Positions 7,313 to 15,588 of a stretch of DNA of 64,000 bases are shown in pieces. Each line of letters starts with the position of its first letter. Positions within the stretch are counted from its first letter, which is position 1. The notes under the pieces are model-generated. The model had not been told where the DNA came from and searched no databases. It saw only the letters and a program-made list of their open reading frames with translations. The position numbers and the translations under genes were made by a program. The stretch is from assembly GCA_963724135.1 (NCBI GenBank), contig CAVRTA010000006.1:372001-436000 (forward strand), given 5' to 3'. The DNA is from DATLGB01 sp963724135 (GTDB lineage Bacteria; Actinomycetota; Thermoleophilia; Solirubrobacterales; Solirubrobacteraceae).

Positions 7313-8237
7313 TCAGGGCCGGGCGACGAGCAGCGAATCGGGCGCGACGCCGTACTGCGCCGACGTGGCGTCGCCGACGTAGGTGCCGTCGACCTCGATC
7401 CCGAACGAGCGGCCGTCGGGTGAGTAGACGCGCAGCGTCGGCGAGGTTCTCCACCGCGGTCACGCGCGGGATGCTCGGTGACGCGGCCGCCGTCGCCCGA
7501 AAGCAGGCGCATGAAGATGCCGGCCACGTCGCGCGGGGCGGCGCGATCGGCGAAGGCGACCGACAGCGTGCCGTTGCCGAGGTTCTCGGGCGGGCAGACG
7601 CTGACCGGCCTGCGGGCCGAAGAAGGTCAGCGGGTCGGAGCGCTGGATGATCACGGTCGCGGCCTCGGCGCTGCTGGCCGTCGGCCTCGACCACGAGGCG
7701 CGGCAGCCGGCCGCGGCCCGCCTCGGCGAGCGCGACCGCCGCGCCGACGGCGACGTAACCGGCGCCCAGCCTCGCCCGCAGCGCCGGTCGCGCGGCGACG
7801 CGCCGCATCATCTCCGCGGTCACCCCGATGCCGGACATGAACAGGAAGTGGCGGTCGTCGACCGTGCCGGTGGTCGTCGGTGCGATCTGCGGCGCGGCGA
7901 TGCGTGCGGCGAGTTGTTCGGCGGCGGGGCCCAAACGGGTAGGAGCGCCCATCGTGCGCGCGAACACGTTGGTCGAGCCGCCGGGCAGGCACCACAGCGC
8001 CGTCCGCGTGCCCGCGAGCCCGTTGGCGGCCTCGTTGGCGGTCCCGTCGCCCCCGACCGCGACGACGAGGCGCGCGCCGGCCCGCGCCGCCTCCGCGGCC
8101 AGTTCGGCGGCGTGGAACGGGTGGTCCGTGCGCGCGGCCTCGATGCCCGCCCGTCCCTTCAGCGCGTCGAGCACGGTCGCCTCCGCGCGCGCGTCGACGC
8201 GCGAGGCGGATGGGTTGAAGATGACGAGGACGTCCAT
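7313..8237 (-). CDS. diacylglycerol kinase family lipid kinase (several frameshifts)
   Basis: A YegS/BmrU-type lipid kinase that phosphorylates diacylglycerol or a related lipid at the membrane face. The N-terminus MDVLVIFNPSA is the nucleotide-site strand and VVAVGGDGTANEAANGL is the family signature. FLFMSGIGVTAEMMRRV and later SDPLTFFGP match the C-terminal sheet domain, and the end reads GIEVDGTYVGDA in a different frame before TGA at 7313-7315. Indels lie near 7645, 7605 and 7435. It lies upstream of and in the same direction as the sigma gene, 36 bases apart, and is divergent from the PAP2-PgsA fusion, with which it shares phospholipid metabolism. Confidence 0.85.
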
Positions 8238-8305
8238 AACGGAGGCGGCAGGGCGGTCGGGTACCCTGCGGCGGTGCTCTGTACGCGTACGGACAGGGTA
8301 GGCGG

Positions 8306-9935
8306 ATGACGGCTCGCGTTCTCACCGTCACCGAGCGCCGGCCGTGGGTCGTTCCCCACGTGCCTGGCCGCCGCCTGCGCCATCGCGATGTTCCTGACCG
8401 CGAACGCGGAGGGGCTCCCGATCCACGACCCTGACGGCGTCGGCGGCCCGCCGCTGTTCCGCCTCAGCGCGATCCTGTCGATCTTCATGGTGCTCGACGT
8501 CCTGCCGCGCGCGCTGTGGCGGACGTACAAGCGGCTCGGCGGCTTCCCCGCCCAGCTGCGCTCCGTGGTGCGCGAGCGCTGGACCGGTCGCCGGCTGGCC
8601 TACGTGCTCGTCGGTCTCCTCTCCTTCTACGTCGTCTACGTCGCCTACCGCAACTTCAAGGGCTTCCTGCCTTTCCTGAGCCCAGGCATCCACGACACGA
8701 GCCTGCTCGAGCTCGACCGCGCGATGTTCTTCGGCCAGGACCCGGCCACGCTGCTGCACTCCCTGCTGGGCACGGGCGTCGCCAACGAGTTCCTCTCGTT
8801 CGCGTACGTCATCTACCTGGCGTTCGTGCCCATCTCCCTCGCCGCCGCGCTCGTCTGGTTCGGCGACACGCGCAAGGGGCTGTGGTACGCGGTGGCGCTG
8901 TGCTCTGAACTGGGTGCTCGGGGCCGCCAGCTACTACATGATCCCCTCGATGGGGCCGGCGTTCGTCGCGCCGGAGCTGTTCGCGGATCTCGCCCCCACC
9001 TCCTCGTCATCGCTGCAGCACGCGCTGTGGGCGGAACGGCTCAGCGTCCTCTACGGCTCGGAGCCGTTCCTCAAGGACGCCGTGCAGAGCATCGCGGCAT
9101 TCGCGTCGCTGCATGTGTCGGTCGTGTTGACGGCTGCACTGGTCGCGCACCTGCTGCGCGCCAACCGCTGGCTGCGGCGGGCCCTGTGGACCTACTTCTG
9201 GATCATCGTCGTCGCGACGATCTACCTGGGCTGGCACTACGTCATCGACGACGTCGCGGGCGTGGTGATCGCCTTCCTCGCCGTCGGCCTCGGCGCGCTC
9301 GCCACCGGCCACCCCCTGCGCCGGGTGCCGGAGCCCGCGGTCCCGCCGGGCGGCGGCGGCACGCTGTCACTGTCGGCGACGGCGTTCGGCGGGCTGCTCA
9401 ACGTCCCCAACGCGCTGTCGTTCGGGCGCATCCTGCTCGCTCCCGCGGTGGTGGCGATCGTGATCGCGCACCCCGAGGGCTCGCTGATCGCCGGCGCGCT
9501 GTTCGCGCTGACCGCGCTGACGGACGTCGTCGACGGCCACCTCGCGCGCTCGCGCGGCCTCGATCACGCCGCTCGGCAAGCTGCTCGACCCGGTGGCCGA
9601 CAAGCTGCTCGTGCTCGGCGCGCTGGCCGCCCTGCTCGCCGTCGACCGCCTCGATTGGTGGGTGGTGGCGGTGATCGCGGGCCGCGAGCTGCTGGTCACG
9701 GCGCTGCGCGCGCACGCCGCGCGGCAGGGAGCGGTGCTGGCCGCCGGCGCGGCCGGCAAGGCGAAGATGTTCTTGCAGGTCGCGATGGTGATCGCGCTCG
9801 ATCACGGTCTCCGATCCCACCGCCCAGTGGGTCGGGGTGCTGGTCGGCGCGACCGTCACGCTGACGGTCGTCTCCGGTCTCGACGCGCTGCGGTCCTACC
9901 TGCGCGCCACGCGGCCGAGCCTTTCCCGCGGGTGA
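8306..9935 (+). CDS. PAP2-type phosphatase/transferase fused to CDP-alcohol phosphatidyltransferase (four frameshifts)
   Basis: Two membrane enzymes in one frame. The N-terminal half (about residues 30-330) is a multi-helix PAP2_3-like domain with FASLHVSVV and YLGWHYVIDDVAG, the histidines and aspartate expected of inositol-phosphotransferase-like enzymes. After a Pro/Gly linker, NVPNALSFGRILLAP begins a PgsA-like domain carrying the CDP-alcohol signature D-G-x2-A-R...D-x3-D (TDVVDGHLARSRG then LLDPVADKLL). The two halves are joined without a break between 8914 and about 9560. Indels near 8362, 8906, 9562 and 9800 interrupt the gene; TGA 9933-9935 closes it. Likely role: phosphatidylglycerol-phosphate or phosphatidylinositol-type headgroup synthesis. 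Substrate is unknown. Confidence 0.75.
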
Positions 9936-9981
9936 GGTGTTGTTGGGGTTTGCCGACCCCGACGGATTGGAAAGGCCCCTC

Positions 9982-10731
9982 TTGAGCATGGCGTTCCCAC
10001 ATCTGAGCCAACCCGTAGCACAAGGGGTACGGGTGCTCGACGCCGATCCCGATCTTGGGGCGGGCCTTCCGGCGGACCGCTTCGAGCAGGCACGCCAGGC
10101 GCTGGTCGCCCGCACCGAGGGCATCCCCCGCGGCGCCTGGGTCCCGGACGCCGACCGCAGCCCCGATGCCAACGGCGGCATCGGCCTCCTCGTGCTCGAA
10201 GGCGTGGTCGTGCGCCGGCTCTCGCTCAGCCACCGCTCCTGCGCCGAGCTGCTCGGCCCCGGCGACCTGCTGCGCCCCAGCCAGGACGGCATCGGCGAGC
10301 AGCTGGCGCCGTTCAGCGTCGCCTTCCGCGTGATCGAGCCGCTGATGCTCGCGCACCTCGACGTGCGCTTCGTCGCGCGGTCGGCGCGCTTCCCCGAGAT
10401 GACCGGCGAGATGATCTCGCGCGCGCTGGACCGCTCGCGGCTGCTCGCGCGCATGCTCGCGGTGGCACAGCTGCCGCGCGTCGACACCCGCCTGCTGATC
10501 GCGATGTGGCACCTCTCCGAGCGCTGGGGCACCGTGCGCCCGGAGGGCCGCGTGCTCCCCAGCTTCCTCTCGCACGAGCTGCTCGGCTGGATCGTCGGCG
10601 CCCGCCGCCCCTCCGTCACCACCGCCCTCGGGCAGCTCTCGCAGCGCGGGCTCGTGTCGCGTCAGGACGACGGCACCTGGCTGCTCGGCGACAAGCCGCC
10701 GGTCTTCGAGGGCCTCGTCGTAGCTTCGTGA
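9982..10731 (+). CDS. Crp/Fnr-family transcriptional regulator
   Basis: A cytoplasmic regulator with an N-terminal sensor in the Crp layout and a C-terminal winged helix. The effector domain (about residues 20-140) has CAELLGPGDLL, matching the phosphate-binding-cassette region of cyclic-nucleotide folds but without the usual arginine pattern, so the ligand is unclear. The DNA-binding part reads LSHELLGWIVGARRPSVTTALGQL, in two pieces, with the recognition helix around RRPSVTTAL and a wing at QDDGTWLL. TTG 9982 lies 6 bases after GGAAAGG; ATG 9988 is the alternative. The stop overlaps the DHH gene start by GTGA, so the two are coupled. Targets are unknown. Confidence 0.75.
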   Translation: MSMAFPHLSQPVAQGVRVLDADPDLGAGLPADRFEQARQALVARTEGIPRGAWVPDADRSPDANGGIGLLVLEGVVVRRLSLSHRSCAELLGPGDLLRPSQDGIGEQLAPFSVAFRVIEPLMLAHLDVRFVARSARFPEMTGEMISRALDRSRLLARMLAVAQLPRVDTRLLIAMWHLSERWGTVRPEGRVLPSFLSHELLGWIVGARRPSVTTALGQLSQRGLVSRQDDGTWLLGDKPPVFEGLVVAS

Positions 10732-11660
10732 GCCACGGCGCCGTCCGCGCCGCCCTGCTCGAGGCCGACGTCGTCGCACCGCACACGGACGCGGACGGCC
10801 TGGCCGCGGCCGCTCAGGTCCTGCGGCTGCGTGGTGAGGGCGCCGGCGCCGCATGCCTGCTCAGCCGGGCCCAGACCCCGTGGGGACCGGAGCCCGACCT
10901 GCCGCCGGGCGGCGTCGCCGTGCTCGACCTGGGCGTGCGCGAGCTGTCGCGCCCGGGCGTGATCGTCGACCACCACGTCCCGGAGACGACGGACCCAGGC
11001 CCCGGCGTCCTCGTGCTCTCGAGCCACGGCGAGGACCCGGAGGTCCCTACCGCCCCGCTCGTCAGGCGCGTCGCCGGCGGCGACCCGTGGCTGGCGGCGG
11101 TGGGCGCGTACGGCGACCTCGGCGCCGCCGGCCTGGCGCTCCCCGAGTGCGATGGCGCCCACCGGACGGGCGTGCGCAAGCTGGTGCCGCTGATCAACGC
11201 CCCGCGCCGGCTCGCCGACGGCCCCGTGCGCACCGCCCTCGCGCTCCTCGTCGAGCACGACAGCCCGCAGGCCGCGCTCGCCGACGCGCGCATCGGCGCC
11301 CTCGAACAGGCGCGGCGGGAGTACCGGGCCGCATTCGACGTCGCCGTACGCACCGCGCCCGCCTTCCACGGACCCGTCGCCGTGCTGCGCTTCAACGCGC
11401 CGTACCAGGTGCACCCGCTGGTCGCCCAGGCCTGGGCGCGGCGGCTGGCCCCCCGGCCGGTGCTCGCCGCCAACGACGGCTGGGTGCCGGGCCGCGTCAA
11501 CTTCTCCGTGCGCGGCGGCGACGGGACCGACCTGCGCGCACTGCTGCGCGACGCTCTTCCGGACTGGACCGGCGACCTCGGCAACGGCCACTCGCAGGCC
11601 ACTGGCGGGTCGCTCGTACCGGACGAGTTCGAGCGGCTGCTGAGCGGGCTGGCCGCGTGA
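10728..11660 (+). CDS. DHH-family phosphoesterase
   Basis: A manganese-dependent phosphoesterase of the DHH superfamily (RecJ, nano-RNase and c-di-AMP phosphodiesterase relatives). Visible motifs: motif I APHTDADGLAAAA (His and two Asp as metal ligands), a second Asp site AVLDLG, the name-giving DHH in VIVDHHVPE, and the C-terminal GNGHSQATGGSL, which corresponds to the GGGH substrate loop of DHHA1. 310 residues is typical for NrnA-like enzymes and far shorter than RecJ. GTG 10728 overlaps the preceding stop (GTGA), and its own stop overlaps the UV endonuclease start the same way. Nucleotide or short-RNA hydrolysis is likely; a repair role is suggested only by the neighbours. Confidence 0.8.
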   Translation: MSHGAVRAALLEADVVAPHTDADGLAAAAQVLRLRGEGAGAACLLSRAQTPWGPEPDLPPGGVAVLDLGVRELSRPGVIVDHHVPETTDPGPGVLVLSSHGEDPEVPTAPLVRRVAGGDPWLAAVGAYGDLGAAGLALPECDGAHRTGVRKLVPLINAPRRLADGPVRTALALLVEHDSPQAALADARIGALEQARREYRAAFDVAVRTAPAFHGPVAVLRFNAPYQVHPLVAQAWARRLAPRPVLAANDGWVPGRVNFSVRGGDGTDLRALLRDALPDWTGDLGNGHSQATGGSLVPDEFERLLSGLAA

Positions 11661-12637
11661 AGCTCGGCTTCGCCGTGAAGGTGCTCGGCGAGGGCGGCCT
11701 GCCGACATCCGACAACCGGCGCTGGCAGTCAGGGCCGCACCTGCGCCACTCGCTGGAGATGCTGCACGGCGTCCTGGACTACTGCGAGCGCCACGACCTG
11801 CGGATGTACCGCTTCTCGGCGAGCCTCGCGCCCTACGCGACGCACCCAGAGCTGCCGCAGTTCCACACCCAGGTCGAGGAGTGCACGGAGGAGCTCGCGG
11901 CGTTCGGCCGGCGGGCGGAGAAGCTCGGCATGCGCCTCTCGACCCACCCCAGCCAGTACATCGTCCTCAACTCGGAGAACCCGGCGACCGTGGCCGGCTC
12001 CCTGCGCGACGTGGAAGTCCAGGCCGCGTTGCTCGACGCCATGGGCGCCGGTCCCGAGGCGGTCTGCGTCCTGCACGTCGGCGGCGCCGCCGGTGGTCGC
12101 GAGGCGGCGCTCGAGCGCTTCGAGCGCGGCGTGGCGCGGCTCTCGGACGAGGCCCGCGCGCGGCTGGTGGTCGAGAACGACGACCGGTCCTTCTCGCTCG
12201 CCGACGCGCTCGAGGCGGCCCGCCGCAGCGGCCTGCGGGTCGTGTGGGACATCCACCATCACCACGTGGTCGATCCCGACCGTATCCCGGACGCCGAGGC
12301 GCTGCGGCTCGCGCTCGCCACCTGGCCGGATGACCAGACGCCCAAGATCCACTGGTCGACGCCCAAGACCAGTCTCGAGGAGCGCAAGAAGAAGGTCGGC
12401 CGCCGCGTCGAGCGCTCGTGGGTCCTGCCCGAGCTGCGCGCCCACGCCGACCTCGTCGACCCGATCACCTTCGAGCACTTTTTGCGCGAGACGGCGGCGG
12501 GCGTCCGCGACTTCGACGTGATGGTCGAGGCCAAGGCCAAGGACCTCGCCGTGCTGCGGCTGCGCGCGCAGCTAGTCGCCCGCGGGCTCGAGGAGCCCGT
12601 CGATGGCGTCGAGCGCAAGTGTCTTGTAGCCGACTGA
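11657..12637 (+). CDS. uvsE: UV damage endonuclease (UvdE/UvsE)
   Basis: Cuts DNA immediately 5' of UV photoproducts to start an alternative excision repair pathway. It is a TIM-barrel enzyme with three metal ions. Visible: KLGFAVKV at the N-terminus, HLRHSLEMLHGVLDYCERHDL, MYRFSASLAPYATHP, MRLSTHPSQYIVLNS (metal-binding His), VLHVGGAAGGRE, LVVENDDRSFS (Glu ligand), VVWDIHHHHV and PKIHWSTPK with further His ligands. Length (326 residues) fits the family. GTG 11657 overlaps the DHH stop by GTGA. Its 3' end overlaps the recQ 3' end by 66 bases on the opposite strand. Confidence 0.95.
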   Translation: MKLGFAVKVLGEGGLPTSDNRRWQSGPHLRHSLEMLHGVLDYCERHDLRMYRFSASLAPYATHPELPQFHTQVEECTEELAAFGRRAEKLGMRLSTHPSQYIVLNSENPATVAGSLRDVEVQAALLDAMGAGPEAVCVLHVGGAAGGREAALERFERGVARLSDEARARLVVENDDRSFSLADALEAARRSGLRVVWDIHHHHVVDPDRIPDAEALRLALATWPDDQTPKIHWSTPKTSLEERKKKVGRRVERSWVLPELRAHADLVDPITFEHFLRETAAGVRDFDVMVEAKAKDLAVLRLRAQLVARGLEEPVDGVERKCLVAD

Positions 12638-14152
12638 GTCGAACAGCGCCACGAGCTTGTCCTCCTCGTAGCGCTGCACCGTCGCGTCACCCCACTTCGG
12701 GTGCCGCACGCGGGCTCCGATCGCGAACGGAGCGTCGGCGGGCGCCGGCTCCGCCTCTCCCGCGTCGCAGAGGTCGCAGTTGCCGCACGGACCGTCGGTG
12801 ACCTCGCCGAAGTACGAGAGCAGGAACTCGCGCCGGCAGGCGCCCGAGAGCTCGGCGTAGGCGCGCATCATCTCCACGCGGGAGCGGTCGAAGGACTCGC
12901 GGTCGGCCTGGGCCTCGGCCGCGGCCACGACGGCGTCGCCGTGCAGCTTCTCCGTCGGCTCGATGCGGCCGTCCAGCGCCACCTCCACGGCGCCGACGTC
13001 CTCCAGCCGGCCCACGGCGGTGGCGAGCTTGGACTGGCTGAGGTCGGTCTTCTCCTGCAGCACGGTCGGCTCCCGCGTCCCGTCGGCGATCGCCTCGGCG
13101 ACGGCCTTGATCTCGTCGGCCTCGACCTGACCGGCGCCCGCGAAGAAGCGTCGCAGGCCCAGATCCTCCTGGCGGTAGAGCAGCAGCGCCGCGGCCGGCT
13201 CGCCGTCGCGGCCGGCGCGGCCGACCTCCTGCCAGTAGCTGTCGACGGCATCCGCCACCGTGTGGTGGACGACGAAACGCACGTTCGGCTTGTCGACGCC
13301 CATGCCGAACGCCGTGGTGGCCACGATCACATCCGCCTCGTCGTCCATGAACGCCTCCTGCACCGCGTCGCGCTCACCGGCGGCCATGCCGCCGTGGTAG
13401 GCGACGGCGCCGAGCGCCTCCGCGAGCCGCTCGGCCTCCTTGCGTGTCGCCGTGTAGACGATGCCGGGCTTCGCGAACGCGGCGACGCGCTCGGCCAGCG
13501 CACGCTCCTTCGCGCGCTCGTCGTGGTAGCGCTCGACGGCGAAGTGGAGGTTGGGACGGTCGAAGCCGTGCACGGCGATGTACGGGTCACGGAGCCCGAG
13601 CCGGGCGACGATCTCGTCGCGCACGGGCGGCGAGGCGGTCGCGGTCAGCGCGAGCACGGGCGGGCGCCCGAGGGCGTCGGCGACCGCCCCCAGGCGCAGG
13701 TACTCGGGCCGGAAGTCGTGGCCCCACTCGCTGATGCAATGCGCCTCGTCGACGACCATCAGCGACGGCCGAGCGGCCTGGACGTCGGCCAGCACGTTCG
13801 GATTGGCGAGCTGCTCCGGCGCCATGAACAGGAACTCGAGCGCGTCCTCGGCGGCGTCCTCGAGCGCCGCCTCGCGCTCCCATTCGGGAATCTGGCTCGA
13901 GATCGCGGCGGCACCGAGGCCGGCGAGGCTGGCGACCTGGTCGCGCTGGAGAGCGATCAGCGGCGAGACGACCAGGGTCGGGCCGTCGAGCTCGAGACCG
14001 GCGAGCTGGTAGATCGCCGACTTGCCGTATCCGGTGGCCATGATCGCCAGCGCGTCGCGGCCGGCGATCACCGCTTCGGCCGTCTCCCGCTGGCCGGGCC
14101 GCAGCTTCTCGATGCCGAGCTTGGCGCGCGCGAGCGCGCTGAGGCCCGTCAC
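12572..14152 (-). CDS. recQ: RecQ-family ATP-dependent DNA helicase
   Basis: A 3'-5' DNA helicase for recombination and repair. Motifs in order: Q-like LRPGQRETAEAVIAGRD, Walker A IMATGYGKSAIYQ, motif II DEAHCISEWGHDFRPEYLRL (the aromatic-rich loop specific to RecQ), LALTATASPPV, motif IV GIVYTATRKEAERLAE, motif V TTAFGMGVDKPNVRFVVH, motif VI SYWQEVGRAGRDG. The RQC zinc site is CRREFLLSYFG followed by CGNCDLCDAG. After that come about 50 residues with a KWGDATVQRYE segment; no HRDC domain is present. GTG 14152 overlaps the preceding phosphatase stop by GTGA. It is the last gene of the addB-addA-sigma-phosphatase-recQ unit. Confidence 0.93.
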   Translation of the reverse strand: MTGLSALARAKLGIEKLRPGQRETAEAVIAGRDALAIMATGYGKSAIYQLAGLELDGPTLVVSPLIALQRDQVASLAGLGAAAISSQIPEWEREAALEDAAEDALEFLFMAPEQLANPNVLADVQAARPSLMVVDEAHCISEWGHDFRPEYLRLGAVADALGRPPVLALTATASPPVRDEIVARLGLRDPYIAVHGFDRPNLHFAVERYHDERAKERALAERVAAFAKPGIVYTATRKEAERLAEALGAVAYHGGMAAGERDAVQEAFMDDEADVIVATTAFGMGVDKPNVRFVVHHTVADAVDSYWQEVGRAGRDGEPAAALLLYRQEDLGLRRFFAGAGQVEADEIKAVAEAIADGTREPTVLQEKTDLSQSKLATAVGRLEDVGAVEVALDGRIEPTEKLHGDAVVAAAEAQADRESFDRSRVEMMRAYAELSGACRREFLLSYFGEVTDGPCGNCDLCDAGEAEPAPADAPFAIGARVRHPKWGDATVQRYEEDKLVALFDSVGYKTLALDAIDGLLEPAGD

Positions 14153-14724
14153 CCGCCGGGGTCGGACGGCGCAGCGAATCCGGGCAGGGCGGGCGTCCAG
14201 TTGAAGGCGAGCATCCTGGGGCGCTTCCCCGTACGCACGACGGTGATGCTCGCGTTGGCCGGCCCGGCCACGGTGCGGTAGTCGGCGCCGGTGATCGCGG
14301 CGACGAGCGCGCGCACGCAACCGCCGTGGCTGAACACGACCGTGTCCTGCTCGAGCTCGGCCGCCGCCGCGGCCACGCGCGCCTGGAAGTCCGGCCATGC
14401 CTCGCCGCCCGGCGGGATGAGCTCGCCGCGGCGGAACGCCGCCATGTCCTGCTTGGTCGCCACCTCGGGCTCGAGGTGCGTCTCCCATTCCCCGAGCGAG
14501 CGCTCGCGCCAGCGCGGGTCGGCCGGGACATCCACGAAGCCGGCCAACACGGCCGTCTCGGTGCAGCGCGTCAGGTCGGATGAGACGGCCGGAGCCTGCG
14601 GCAGGCAGAGGGCGCTCGCCTGCTCGCGCCCGAGCGGGGAGAGCGGCGGATCCGCCTGCCCCTGGAGGCGGCCCTCGGCGTTCCACGCGGACTCGCCGTG
14701 GCGCACGACGAAGAGCCGGCTCAC
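14149..14724 (-). CDS. histidine phosphatase family protein
   Basis: A phosphoglycerate-mutase-like phosphatase of 191 residues. The N-terminal signature LFVVRHGESAWNAEGRLQG contains the catalytic His-Gly and the phosphate-binding arginines; SSDLTRCTETA supplies a second Arg, and VVFSHGGCVRAL the second catalytic His. WRERSLGEWE carries the usual acid region. The substrate cannot be read from the sequence; candidates include sugar phosphates, alpha-ribazole phosphate or proteins. It overlaps the sigma gene stop and the recQ start by GTGA on both sides, so it is made with them. Confidence 0.88.
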   Translation of the reverse strand: MSRLFVVRHGESAWNAEGRLQGQADPPLSPLGREQASALCLPQAPAVSSDLTRCTETAVLAGFVDVPADPRWRERSLGEWETHLEPEVATKQDMAAFRRGELIPPGGEAWPDFQARVAAAAAELEQDTVVFSHGGCVRALVAAITGADYRTVAGPANASITVVRTGKRPRMLAFNWTPALPGFAAPSDPGG

Positions 14725-15585
14725 CCTTCCGCTGCCTCACCCAGCCGGGCGATGGCCTGGCGGATGAGGCGCGACACGTGCATCTGCGAGACGCCGATGC
14801 GGTCGCCGATCTCCTGCTGGGTGAGGTCCTCGGCGAAGCGCAGGCGCAGCACCTCGCGCTCGCGGGGTGCGAGCACGCGCAGGAGCTGGTCGACGGTGGC
14901 GGCGTCCTCGGCGCGGCGAAAGCCGGGATCGTCGCCCCCCATCGCGTCGGCGACCGCGGGCCCGGCCTCGTCGTCCTCGGTGCGCGGGCGGTCCAGCGAC
15001 ACCGCCCGGTAGGCATGGGCGGCCTCGCGGGCCTCGAGCACGTCCTCCTCGGACACGTCGAGCCGGGCCGGCGACCTCACCGGCGCTGGGAGCGCGGCCG
15101 AGCTCGCGGCCGAGCTCCTCCTGCGTGCGGTCGAGGCGCAGCGCGAGCTCCTGCAGATCGCGCGGGACGCGCACGCTCCAGCCCTTGTCGCGGAAATGGC
15201 GCTTGAGCTCGCCGAGGATCGTCGGGACCGCGAAGCTCGAGAACGCCACCTCGCGAGCGGGATCGAAGCGGTCGACCGCCTTGACGAGCCCGAGGCTCGC
15301 CACCTGCACGAGGTCGTCGAGCGGCTCCCCGGCGCCCGAGTAGCGGCGCGCCAACTGTCGCGCCAGCGGCAGGAAGCGCTGCACGACCTGCTCGCGCGCG
15401 TGGGTGTCGCCGTGGCGGTGGTAGCGCTCGAGCAGGCGCCGATCCTCGGCGGCGCGGGCCGCGCGGTCCTCCGACGAAGCGGGGGGCGTGGCGCCGCGTT
15501 CCGGCGCCGAGTCGATCTGGGGTTCTCGTTCGCTGATTTGAGGCACGCTTCCTGCCGAGCGCTGCCGAGCCTTCTGCGACCACAC
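14721..15585 (-). CDS. RNA polymerase sigma factor, SigB/SigF family (one frameshift)
   Basis: A second SigB/SigF-type factor. Region 2 reads LARQLARRYSGAGEPLDDL, VQVASLGLVKAVDRFDP and FSSFAVPTILGELKRHFRDK; region 3 is RTQEELGRELGRAPSAGEV then, after an indel near 15075, LDVSEEDVLEAREAA; region 4 is LAPREREVLRLRFAEDLTQQ and GVSQMHVSRLIRQAI. GTG 15585 comes 3 bases after the addA stop, which suggests coupled translation; GTG 15546 (VPQISEREPQ) is the other plausible start. Its position inside a recombination-helicase operon is unusual. No anti-sigma gene lies beside it, unlike the copy at 1905. Confidence 0.85.
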
Positions 15586-15588
15586 TAC

